DNA of 64,000 bases from Bactrocera neohumeralis. Lineage: Eukaryota > Arthropoda > Insecta > Diptera > Tephritidae. This document shows positions 1-11,600 of the stretch, in pieces. Position 1 is the first letter of the stretch; each line of letters starts with the position of its first letter. The stretch covers positions 48,505,824 to 48,569,823 of the forward strand of contig NC_065920.1 of NCBI RefSeq assembly GCF_024586455.1, in the 5' to 3' direction. The notes beneath the pieces were generated by a model, which saw only the letters and a list, made by a program, of their open reading frames with translations, ran no database searches and had not been told where the DNA came from. The translations under genes and the position numbers were made by a program.

Positions 1-3000
1 TCATATACTTTTGCCTCATGGCTGCATTTGCCTGGATGAATGTGATGTGCTTCGATATATGGCAGACGTTTGGGTGAGTATTCCCTGCAATTTATCGTTA
101 TTTGCACTCAATTCAGTTTCTATTGACATTGCTTTGAAGTGATACATACAAGTACGTGCAAATAATACAATTGAAAGTAAGAGACTACAACTGAAATAGG
201 GAAGCTAACAATTGATAACTATGTTTATATGTATGTATATACTAAGGGGGGTCAAAATAAACGAATTTTTTGATATTGATTGTTAGACAGCTCTAAGAGA
301 GGCTCTCCAAGTATGAGCTCTTAATAATAACGGCAGGGTCATCCGCCTAACGGTTTTTTATTCTTTTTATACTCTCGCAACAATGTTGCTAAGGAGAGTA
401 TTATAGTTTTGTTCACATAACGGTTGTTTGTAAGTCCTAAAACTAAAAGAGTCAGATATAGGGTTATATATACCAAAGTGATCAGGGTGACGAGTAGAGT
501 CGAAATCCGGATGTCTGTCTGTCCGTCCGTCCGTCCGTGCAAGCTGTAACTTGAGTAAAAATTGAGATATCATGATGAAACTTGGTACACGTTTTCCTTG
601 GCTCCATAAGAAGGTTAAGTTCGAAGATGGGCAAAATCGGCCAACTGCCACGCCCACAAAATGGCGGAAACCGAAAACCTATAAAGTGTCATAACTAAGC
701 CATAAATAAAGATATTAAAGTGAAATTTGGCACAAAAGATCGCATTAGGGAGGGGAATATTTGGACGTAATTTTTTTGGAAAAGTGGGCGTGGCCCCGCC
801 CCCTACTAAGTTTTTTGTACGTATCTCGGAAACTACTATAGCTATGTCAACCAAACTCTACAGAGTCGTTTTCTTCAGGCATTTCCATATACAGTTCAAA
901 AATGGAAGAAATCGGATAATAACCACGCCCACCTGCCATACAAAGGTTATGTTGAAAATCACTAAAAGTGCGTTAACCGACTATTAAAAAACGTCAGAAA
1001 CACCAAATTTTACGAAAGAAATGGCAGAAGGAAGCTGCACCCAGGCTTTTTTTTTTAAAAATTGAAAATAGGCGTGGCGTCGCCCACTTATGGACCAAAA
1101 ACCACATCTCAGGAACTACTTCACCGATTTCAATGAAATTCGGTATATAATATTTTCTTAACACCCTGATGACATGTACGAAATATAGGTGAAATCGGTT
1201 CACAACCACGCCTTCTTCCAATATAACGCTATTTTGAATTCCATCTGATGCCTTCTCTGTATAATATATACATACATTAGGAACCAATAATGATAGCGGA
1301 ATAAAAATTTACAAAAATACGGTATTTGAAAAATATGTAAATGACGTATAATGAAATCTCGATTATCACTTTATCATGCGAGAGTATAAAATGTTCGGTG
1401 ACACCCGAACTTAGCCCTTCCTTACTTGTTCTTATTATCAGGTAGAGCAATTTGTATCTCACATCCAACTCCTTGAAAAACTATTCCGTTCGTGGATTTT
1501 GTAAGAATTTGAATGCTTTTCAAAAAAGGTTTTACATATAACTGTTTTTTTTTTGCAAACCAAGCCGTTTACAAGATATTAACGGTTAAAGTTTTATATT
1601 TATTGAGGGTTTTAAACGATGCCCGAAATACATTCGAAAGATTGTTAAGATGCTCTGAAGAGTGACTACTATTAAGAAATACTTTTTTGGTATTTTAAAA
1701 ATACAGTGTATTGACTGGGCTCCTGATCTTCCGAATTTTGTTCAGACAATATTGATAACAATTTTATTCATAGAATTTATAATCAGAAAGTAATAAATCT
1801 ATATAATAGTAGAAAAGTCTTAGAAATTTGGAAAGAACTCACGTTACTTGAACGACAAAGAAATCGGAAGAGATGTTCTCGCCGATAATTGGTTCAACGT
1901 AAGCAGAACATGGACTTTTCCTGGAACTGTGGTACCATTCTCCAAAACGTTTTGGTGATTATTACATGAATCATTGTGATAAAAGCCTTATAGCCATTGA
2001 TAAAATATGTTTACAAGTTGCAGCTTTTTGAGATGGTAAATTTTTTGATAATACTTGTATATTTCGGTAAAAAGATTTGCATAACCGAGATCCGAGAATA
2101 TGTAGAAGAACATCCTTAACATCATCTTCGCTGTTATTAGAGGTTACTTCTACTTACATACATCTACCTCCCTCTTCTAAACATATGTACATACTTGTAT
2201 TCTCTATAGCAAATATCTTTCTTAATTGTTAATTTCCTGATATAGCATAGTAAAGGCAGGTTAATAGTTCTACTAGAGTCAGATTCAGTACTATTTATGT
2301 TTGCCAATCCTTCATTGAGATACCATGGTATATCTACGGTTTTCCAGAAATATCTCTAGCGGTAGACCTAATCCAGTATTTTAGATAAGCATGATTAATC
2401 CACATATTAAACAGATGGAAGAGCCTATATATAGGGTTTATAACTACATATATCCGTACGTTTATTTAAGATCATCAAATACAGAACACTACTTTTAGAT
2501 ATTTCCAATTTGACATATGGTTTTTATGCGTTTAGGGTTGTCATAATGGATTCAGTTTTCATTATTAATCACATTTATATGCAAACTCGACTTTTTGTAG
2601 AATTCAAACTGCATTCTGACATATAAAATCGCCTTTCAAAATCTCTTGGCTTCAATTGGAATGACAATTTCATTGCTTTTAAATGTTTTGAAATGGCGGT
2701 TTGAATCACTCTCAAAGATTCTGTGCGCTCTTCATATATTTGGTATTAATCTTTGTGGAGTAATGCTTCCAGTTCCTCATCTTCAAATTATTTTGGCCGC
2801 GTAGGTCGTTCTGCATCTTCCACACCAAAATCACCACTTTTAAATCGTACAAAACAATTTTGTTAAAACCTCCACCAAATTACGATGCTTTTCGGCTGAA
2901 GTTTTCTTCATATTAAATAAATGAATGTCTGAGAAACCACTCTTTCAGGCATAAAGACAGACATATTTGAGTGAAACAAAAACAAAAAAAGCATTGTTGT

Positions 3001-6000
3001 TTATGCTTCAAATGAAAGAGATATCCTGAAAACGACGAGCAGGAACAGTAGCTTTACGACGCATGTTCGAAATATTACACCAATGGATTAATAATCAAAT
3101 TGCACCATCTCTGGCACCACCGTTAGTTGGTACAGTTGTAATCCAATATGTTGACGCGATATTTGTCAATATTGGTTAGAAATGAACCAGACCTACATAC
3201 CTCAAATATAAGTATTCCTATACTATTTACATCGAAATGCACTTCAACTGATGAAAATATTAAAAAGTGAAGGATATCCGTATGTAGCTTGAAAATCGTC
3301 AGGCAAGTGTTAAAGAGATGGCAAGAGAACTCGACATCTCATGCGAGTTCGTTCGAATGATTTTGGAAGATATTTTGAATATGAAACGCGTTCTTGCTCG
3401 ACTCGCTCCGATAAAAAGAGTACCGTAAACAGGTCTCTTTGAGATATGGAGAGCATTATAACTGCCGATGAGACATGAGTTTATGAGTTTGACATGCAAA
3501 CAAGTCAACAATCAACGGAATGGAACCCGTTTTCACTCAATGGAAGAGATAAAACAAAATTCGTTGAATGAGCTGAAGGCCATCCCAAAAAGTGCTTATG
3601 AAAAGTGTTCCGAGGACTGAAAAAAATCGTTGGCATAAGTGTATTACATCTGGTGTGGATTACTTTGAAGGCGACAAAATAAATATTAATGAATAATTAA
3701 ATGTTTTGTGTTTTATTTACAATTTCCGGGCACTTTTTTGTCACAATGTACTATATAATGTTGCGTCACATAAAAAGATGAAAATGTCAAATAATTATGT
3801 GCAATTATTTTATTGTGTGATACACTTATCTTAATGCCAAAAAAGCTGTTATTTTATACATCACACGCTTGACAAACCATCAGTGGGCTAACAGTCTTCA
3901 CCACCAATGCCAATCAATTCAAGAGCATTAGTCACAATCAAACAATTAATTAATCATTTAGTACCGAAAATATATTAGCAATGTATCCAGCTGTTGAGTG
4001 CATATATTTAGGACCCTATTAAAATCATATGCGTGTATGAGTGTATGTAACTATCCGACCATTAAACCCCAACGTAAGCAAGCAAATATTGACGAGGCAA
4101 TAATTCATAAAATCAATTATTCGATAAAGAGCATTAGAAAGAGTGACATGGATTTTGGGCGCAGCACCTTATAAGCCAATAGCCAACACATACATACATA
4201 CCTGCACATGTTTAGGCAATAAAATTTTTACTGTGCGCTTCGCTAAGTAGCTACAAAGTAGTCGGAAGGAAGAGTAATGTATATTTGACTACGTAAACAC
4301 GCAGGGATATTTATTGTGCTCCGGTAATAAACCTCCGTTTATTACGGCGCTTCATGATATATTGCTGCTCTTATTATAGCTTTCGTTTGCTCATATAAGT
4401 CGTTATTTTTAAAATTCCTTATCAAACTGTGACTTTTAATGACTTGGAGGGGAATTTCTAAGTGGCTTGCTTTCATTTCGCCACAAGAAGCTTATTTCTT
4501 TTGTCTTCACACTGCCTCACTTCCTGAAGGCGAATTACTGGATTCTTAACTTTACTGGCGTAGACACCGCTTATGCGTTCTAGCCGTTTCTACTTTTCGC
4601 AATTGGGCGCCAATTAGAGATACCAAGTGCAGCTAAGTCCAGCTTCTCCACCTGATCTCTCCAACGTAGTGTAAGTCCTTCTGTTCCTCTGTTTCCACTG
4701 GCGAGTACTGCGTCGAATACTTTCAGAGCTGGAGTGTTTTATTCATACGGGCAACATGACCTAGCTGTCTCCGCTGTCTCCTCATTCGCTGAACTATGTC
4801 AAGTCCTCGTGTAACTCGTACAGCTGATCGTTCAATCGAACGCGATATTCGCCGTTGCCAATGCCTGACCAAAACCGGACCATAAATCTTCCGAAGAAGG
4901 GTCGTAACGTCGACTCATCAGATGTTGTTATAGTCCATGCCTATGCACCATTTAGCAGGACGGCAAGAACGAGTGACTGATAGAGTTTGGTATTTGTACG
5001 TCGAGAGACGACTTTACTTCTCAATTGCCTACTCAGTACGAAATAGCTCCTGTTGGTAAGAAGTATTCTGCGTTAGACTTCGAGGCAGACATTGCCTCGA
5101 ATACTGGTGTTAATACTGGTTCCAAGATAGACGAAATTATCTACGACTTCGAAGGTACGACTGTCAACAGTGAAGCGGGAGTCAAGTCGCTAGTGCGATC
5201 TCCGTTTGTTTGTTGACAGGAGATATTTCGTCTTGCCTTCATTCACTACTAGACCCATTTGCTTCGATGTCTCATCCCATCTGGAGGCTTTCTCCAGAAC
5301 TAACGGCACGGTTGTTGAGGCCTATTATTTCAATATCATCGGTGTCAGCGTCAGTTTTTCGCGGGCGTATTTGAATAGCAATACTGGAATTAGCGTTTCA
5401 TAATCTCTAGCTATTTAGGTTTTCTTGACGATGTCTCGAAAGTTGTCCACATAAAAGTTTTCTGCTTGATGAACTCCATAAAGATCATGTGTTGGTTCAG
5501 AGAAAACTTGATAGTGTGAAGGCATTTTAGTCCAGGTGATTCCACAAGAGGCTACCTAAAGACCTAGTTATGTCGCCAGACATCCAACCTACCAATTTTT
5601 ACTTGCAACCTAATACTTTAATTCTTTTAACCCAAGACGTTATTACCGAAAAGTTTTGGAGAATATAGGAAGCTGTATGTTGCTTTTTAATGGTTTTTTA
5701 GCTACATTTATTTTCCTGTACTATCCGGCACTAATAAATTATAAAGCGAGACCGGCAAATATTACAAGCTCTGTCGCAAAAGAAACAGGACTGTTAAAAA
5801 AACAACAAAAAATTAATATTTTTTTATTCAAAGTAGTTTCCTTGTGCTTCGATACAGCGTTTAGCCCTTAAGGTCATTTTTCGGAATGCTCTTGAGAATA
5901 TCGGTCGTCGCCTTTTGGATAGCTGAAATGTCCTGAAACCAGTGTCCTTTCATGGGCAAATGAAGTTTTCCAAATAGGTAAAAATCACAGAGTGCCAGAT

Positions 6001-8297
6001 CAGGTGAGTAGGGTGAGTGATTAATGGTTAATATGGAGTTTTTTGTCAAAAAATCAGTGACAATCGTCGACCGATGACACGGCGCATTATCGTGCAACAG
6101 GCGCCAGGACCCTGCCTCATGGTATTGTGGTCGAGCACGATGAATGCGTGACAAAAGACGCTTCATAACACCAAGATAAAACACAGTATTAATCGTTTGG
6201 CCAGGTGGGACGAACTCTCGGTGTACAATACCCTCGGAATCGTAAAAACAAATCAGCATTGTCTTTATTTTTGCCTTCTGAAGACGACCGACTTCTGATC
6301 GTCACAGAGGTCCTCACGACCTTCTTGGAATCGCTTAAACCACTCATGCACATTACTACGGGATAGGCACTGATCACCATAAACTTTTTTCATCATTTGA
6401 AATGTTTCAGTAAACGTTTTCCCAAGTTTAAAACAAAACTTAGTATTTGCTCTTTGAATTTTATCGATAACATCGATTGTAGTTATCCAATTGTCTTAAA
6501 ATTTTTACGAAATGTCAACAAGAGATCAAACTTTTTTTTCATATACCCACCAATAGGTGGCGCCACCAGAAACAGTTATATTTAAAAAGTTCTGTTTCTT
6601 TTGCGACAGACCTTGTATATAACCTAGTTCGGTTTGTGTATTCAATCATTCTCATACTCAGGAATCTTAAGTGACTCCTTACTTAAGTTACTATTATGGA
6701 ATGTGAAGCCGGTCCTGAAACATTCACAAATTTATCATGAATTGAAGAATCGAAACGTCAAAGGCTGTTGATATCATTAAATCAGAAATGGTGCCTACAA
6801 AATACCGAAATACTAAAAGGCAAGTGGAGCTTATTCTTTGATAGTTGTATGATTGAAACCGTAACCTTAGAACCCGTATATATCATAATAACTATATTCA
6901 AGGTTGAGATAATCCTCAGTAGCATAGTACATAGTACATACTTTAACCACGATAGACAGATAAACAGTTCGATAAAATTTACTTAACTTTTCTGGGGATG
7001 AGTAACACAACTAAATCTACCTATTTTCTATTTTCTTCTCTTTTATATATGGTTTTTGTTTTGTATTTTTTATTTTGTTATGAATGAATAAATAATCTTA
7101 TTTAGTGTTTTTGACTATTTTTTTTCGTATATTTTGGTATACGCGATATTTTTTATACAATTCGTCAGTTAATATACATCAGCAGATGTGGAACTGAGGA
7201 TGAGCGCTTCGATTCATTTGGTATTAGATCTCAATTATAAATGGTGCAGATTTATAACCATTTTGTGAAATTTCCAAAAAAAAAAACACTTGACCAGTAT
7301 TCTTTCTCATTAGAATAATTTAATATATTATATTGATATTAGGTTAAACTCTACAATTCCATAATACATGAGACATATTACCACACAAAACTTCAAACGT
7401 GTAACAAATAATTTTCTTCTTTCTAGATCCGCAAAAAAGAAACGTGGTTTCCAGACGAAGGATATGGGACGTTTCTTACTCTACTCACTTTATGGTTGGG
7501 GGCTACCCACGCTCATGACGACCATCACAGTGACGCTGGCCAAATCGGATTTACTGACCAATGAGAATTTACGTCCGAACTTCAAGCAGGGTCGCTGCTG
7601 GTTCACTTGTAAGTACAGCTATTGCGCTGCGCTCTTACCCAATTCATTAAAAGAAATAATCATGAAAAAAATCTTGTATTTCAGACGGTACCTTTGCTTC
7701 GGCGAATTTGCTCTTCTTCTCCGGACCGATTGGTGTGCTCTCGCTCTTCAACTTTGTGCTCTTTCTGCTAACACTACGCTACTGCAATCGCGTGAAACGT
7801 GAAATTTTCCGCATGCAAAGTTCAAATGTCGAAAAACCGATTATGCGACGTCGCTTCTTCGTGGATAAGGCGCGTTTTGCCATGAATACGAAACTGTTCA
7901 TTGTTATGGGCATTACGTGGTTCATGGAAATATTGAGCATCGTTTTATACGATCGCAAGAAAGTGTTCTTTTGGGTCGTTAGCGATTCCTTCAATGTGCT
8001 TTTGGGTGTTTTCGTCTTCTTTATATTCGTCTTTAAGAAGCGCATCTGGCATGCAATACTCTTTAAATTAGGTTGGTGGTACTCTATTTAGACACATGAG
8101 ATATATGTATATAAAATTGTTAATTATTTATTTGCAAATTTTTAGGTTTCCGTTCCAATGACAGCCTCAAAACGCTACCTCCGGCCACCTGCGCTACACA
8201 GTCCACCTATGCGCCACAGACACAGAGCCTCTCGATGACGCGCCTAAATGCCGTCGAAGGCAATCTGTCATTGCTTTGTAATGCGGCAAAGAATTAG
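1..8297 (+). CDS. Methuselah-like G-protein-coupled receptor, 3' part (4 exons, 5' partial)
   Basis: C-terminal part of a seven-helix receptor of the insect Methuselah-like family (secretin-like class B GPCRs, plasma membrane). The ectodomain and first helices lie left of the window. Coding exons are 1-73, 7427-7608, 7685-8071 and 8146-8297; all borders are GT-AG and the phases (2, 1, 1) hold one frame for 263 residues ending at TAG 8295-8297. Exon 1 gives a helix with FAWMNVMCFDIW, typical of TM3 in this family. Exon 2 gives TM4 (YGWGLPTLMTTITV) and the loop Cys in GRCWF. Exon 3 gives TM5 (GPIGVLSLFNFVLF), TM6 (FIVMGITWFMEI) and TM7. Exon 4 is a Ser/Thr-rich tail. The first intron is 7353 bp and full of transposon remnants. 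The family is seen clearly; which mthl paralogue it is cannot be told. Confidence 0.9.
366..1430 (+). mobile_element. Mini-me-like interspersed repeat, copy 1
   Basis: About 1065 bp inside the receptor intron. It is nearly repeated at 38771-39766, and a degenerate inverted piece lies at 50340-50740. Both good copies begin with TATACTCTCGCAACAA, whose next bases (GTTGCTAAGGAGAG) can fold back as a hairpin, and end in CCCTTCCTTACTTGTT. A GTCY-type stretch (GTCT/GTCC repeats) lies at 512-538. No open frame looks real. GTCY stretches are a mark of the 'mini-me' elements of Diptera (related to DINE-1/Helitrons); that assignment is an inference. Confidence 0.75.
1431..2640. other. Intron sequence, no recognisable feature
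   Basis: AT-rich intron of the receptor gene. I see no exon, tRNA, terminal repeat or transposase motif here. Confidence 0.5.
2640..2960 (-). pseudogene. Mariner transposase remnant (N-terminal linker region)
   Basis: On the minus strand one frame, broken by stops, gives GVEDAERPTRP, FEDEELEALLHKD and VIQTAISKHLKA. These match the region between the two helix-turn-helix parts of mariner transposases (an acidic RPxRP linker, then a Q-A-x-S-K/R-H/R-L helix). No terminal repeats were found, and the copy is inactive. Confidence 0.6.
3275..3700 (+). pseudogene. Degenerate mariner transposase remnant
   Basis: Plus-strand frames interrupted by stops and shifts. The piece LENRQASVKEMARELDIS followed by ILNMKRVLARL is the second DNA-binding helix region. 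The piece YEFDMQTSQQSTEWN corresponds to the D-E-T-W-x-Y/F block holding the first catalytic Asp, which lies on a broken stretch just upstream. The end, LKAIPKSAYEKCSED then KIVGISVL in a shifted frame, is the C-terminal block that normally reads WxKRWHKCI. It is a dead copy in the receptor intron. Confidence 0.65.
4535..5420 (-). mobile_element. RTE-like non-LTR retrotransposon fragment
   Basis: Reverse complement of the 3' half of the family seen best at 25284-27878. The 3' end (GGCGTAGACACCGCTTA read on the plus strand) is at about 4557, and the sequence runs back through the reverse-transcriptase thumb region to about 5420. Many substitutions and small gaps break every frame, so it is older than the copy at 32281. 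The 5' end is truncated. Confidence 0.75.
5770..6610 (-). mobile_element. Internally deleted mariner element
   Basis: Perfect 19-bp terminal inverted repeats, TCTGTCGCAAAAGAAACAG at 5770-5788 and its complement at 6592-6610, bound an 841-bp element, shorter than a usual mariner of about 1.3 kb. On the minus strand the start shows CFKLGKTFTETFQMMKKVYG and VHEWFKRFQEGRED (helix-turn-helix region). After a deletion the catalytic core resumes as MLICFYDSEGIVHREFVPPG, then LLHDNAPCHRS and HSPYSPDLALCDFYLF, so the second and third catalytic acids (the D of HDNAPCH and SPDLALCD) are present. The transposase cannot be whole. Confidence 0.9.
6611..7426. other. End of receptor intron, no recognisable feature
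   Basis: AT-rich sequence between the mariner and the acceptor TTCTTTCTAG at 7417-7426. Short open frames here have no recognisable content. Confidence 0.5.
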
Positions 8298-8534
8298 CAT
8301 AAGTTATTTGTTGTATGTCTCCCACTCATTATTGTATTTGTATTATTGTACATTTGTAATATTTGTATATAATTTTTTTTACGCTTTCGAGGTGTGTCAA
8401 AGTGCGTTTAGACACGAAAACTACCGATTCGCAACCTTTGACACACAGCTACATATGCTTATGTATGTGTTTGTATGTATGTTATTTCATTAGCGTTACG
8501 CTTGTTTGTAAGCTATTTATTATATTTATTTACC

Positions 8535-8540
8535 ATTAAA
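8535..8540 (+). terminator. Probable poly(A) signal of the Methuselah-like gene
   Basis: ATTAAA, a common variant signal, 238 nt after the receptor stop codon. No better AATAAA was seen between the stop and the facing tetraspanin gene. Confidence 0.45.
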
Positions 8541-8578
8541 AGCCATATTTAAATTTATAGTGAAATCCGTGTGTATAT

Positions 8579-8584
8579 TTTATT
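8579..8584 (-). terminator. Probable poly(A) signal of the tetraspanin gene
   Basis: AATAAA on the minus strand (TTTATT on plus), about 70 nt after the tetraspanin stop. The two convergent genes therefore appear to end within tens of bases of each other. Confidence 0.55.
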
Positions 8585-8652
8585 CATACTTAAATTACAG
8601 GAAAATACATGAAATTTATAAAAAAAAAATATAAGTTAACACACATTAGAAC

Positions 8653-11600
8653 TCAACCGATTGGCTGGTAGCCAATCCTTCTACTTGCCGACGCCAGCGA
8701 GTAGGAAAAGACCATGGCGAAAAGCGGGAATAAAGCCAAGACCGAAAGCATTACGCCAATGCTGGTGAGATTTGTGTTAATAAGTCGTATCAATTTAGGC
8801 AAGCAACCCTGAAATCAACATGAAAATATTTGAAATAAACATTCTTGAATATATGTACATATGTATGTAGTGTATTAAAAACAAGAAATTTGTGGAGGCT
8901 CTTGGGTGTGGCACAAGTTTTCAAATGAATCAGAGGTATGTACCTACGCGTATCCTTTTTTTATGCATTGCACACATTCTTCTTTACTGACGTAGACACC
9001 GCTTTCACGGCTATAGGCGAGATACATATGGTTTGTCAAAAAAGTCTTGCGGTATTTTTATTTAATTTTTTTTTATTGAAATTGAAATGTATTTTTGATG
9101 ACTATGCCGGTCTCTTTCGATCGATTCTGCGATTTTATCGCAATTTTCGACGACAGGCCTTCCGGAGCGTGGCGCATCTTCGACCACCTCTACACCAGAA
9201 CGAAAACGTTGAAACCATCGTTCTGCGGTGGAAATGGAAACTGTATCGGGTCTATAAACTGCACAAATTTTATTGGCGGCTTGAGATGCATTTTTGCCTC
9301 TATCGTAGTAGTACTGTAAAATATGCCGTATTTTCTCTTTATTTTGCGCCATGTTTGCGACGCTATAACTCACGAACGACGTAAAAGAAACGACAATCAA
9401 TCAAACACGTGTTAGCTTGTGAAATGAGCTTTCCAAAAGGGTATAGCTGCATGACCCGATGCGGCGAATAAAACTAGAACTACGCGCTTTCAGCGCCAAC
9501 TAGCGAAAATACCGCAAGACTTTTTTGACAACCTATTATATAATGCAACATTAAATTGTTATATTCTAGGCATAATGGAATTGGTTTTTAAATTCTGTTG
9601 CGTCACATTTAACATGTCAAAAAGAAACTATTTTTTTTTATATTGCTTTGTAACACGAGCTCTTTTAGAAGCGTGGTTTTCATTGAAGCAATACCTTTTT
9701 CGCAGTTGGTCCTTTTGATTTTGTGGAAGGATCATAGTTTGCTGGCTCGCGAAATCCAGCTCGTGTAAGAACTGAAGTCGAACGGCCATGAAGCGCGTTG
9801 CACGTTCGGTGAATGAGCGCAAAACGAGATGTGCATCGATCCCGACTTTCACTAGAAAATTGTGTGCAGTGATTAAGCTCACATTTAGTTGAATGAGCGT
9901 GTTAATAAAAAACATTGTCGCATTCGGGCTGATGATAATCCACAAGGCATTGCTGAGACGCTATGACATGCTCAATAAGTCACTGTGCTCTATGTGCAGA
10001 GGGAATCAATGGTCTATATTTCTTCAAAAATGAAGCCGGCCATAATATTAGAGTCAATGGAGATGGCTAGAGCCGTGAGATGTTCGACGCCTTGGAAGAG
10101 AATTTTCGGCGCCATATTGTTGACATACAACAAAATGCTACGCAAAATGGTTCTTTCGGCTAGAATTTACTCGAGCCCGCCGCGTCGGTTACTTGCCCGC
10201 AATCATTTTTGAAATATAATGACAAACCCTTGTCTTTATAATATATGTATGTAAAACTAAACTCTTGTCATTATCATTAAACTTTATGCGTTTTATTACT
10301 TCTTGAAAACCTCATGTCGAAAAAAGCAAACACCGCATTTTTCAAAGCATTTTCTAATCAGCCGATTTATTTGAAATATTGCCAGAATATTCTCTAAATG
10401 TGTCACTTTGACACGAAGTAACAAAAATTTAAAAATTCAAATTCCTAATATTTTTAAATAATTCTACAAAGCTAAAAACTTTGTAAAAAAAAATCGACTT
10501 TTATTTTCGAAGAGCCGCTTTTTATGCATTTTTCACCGTTTTGCAGCTTTCTGAGATAGCGTACTAATCAAGAAGCTGGTATTGTTTTATTTTTCAGAAG
10601 ACCACAAGGGTAGAAATCATGGCAACGAGGGCATGGGCTTTTTTCCCCCTTTCAAGCACAAATAACTCATTTAAATAAAATATAATAATTAATTTTGTGT
10701 ACTCTTCAATTGTAAATAAGCAAATAATAAAAAAAATATATAGTAAAAATAATAAATGCCTTTTTTCTTTCAATTGGCAAAAAAACGCTTGGACCCTCAA
10801 ATATATCTAACAGTTGGCATCCTGTTAACCATAAAAGGCTTTAAACTAAGGTATATTTCGAAAATATATATGTATATATGTATTATGCGACGACATTGAA
10901 AGTATCTCTGAAAGTATTCGACGCAGTACCCGCAGGGGAGAAGCAGAGGAAGAGGAAGACCTCCACTCCGTTGGAAGGACCAGGTGGAGAAGGACCTGGC
11001 TTCGCTTGGAATCTCCAATTGGCGCCACGTAGCGAAAAGAAGAAATGACTGGCGCGCTGTTATTAACTCGGCGTAAGCGGTTTCTACGCCAGTAGAAGAA
11101 GAAGAATCAAAAATATTTTCAAATATTACGTTATCAAATATCTCCCTTCCGCCTCTTTGTCTTTTGAATTTCGCGACTATGTATAAAGCGCTTCAGAGCT
11201 CATATCTGGCAATACTAAACATCTTTGAAAGGTCTTGACATAACCTACAAAACGACGCAATGCATGATTAGTTTAGATATTGCGTTTAACAGTTATAGAC
11301 TTGTAAATATGGAGTTCACGCCGAAATTCGCGCTATTTTAAAGCTTTTTTTTTTAAGTTTTTTAAAGAATCAACGCCTGCGATATGCTGCTTAGACGGAA
11401 CGAACTCGACCCATTTTTGAAGCGGATGGTGACTGGCGACGAAAAATGGATCACATACGACAATATCAAGCGAAAACGGTCGTGGTCGAAGGCCGGTGAA
11501 TCGTCCCCAACAGTGGCCAAGCCGGGATTGACACCAAGAATGTTTTGCTGTGTGTTTGGTGGGATTGGAAGGGAATCATCCACTATGAGCTGCTCCCATA

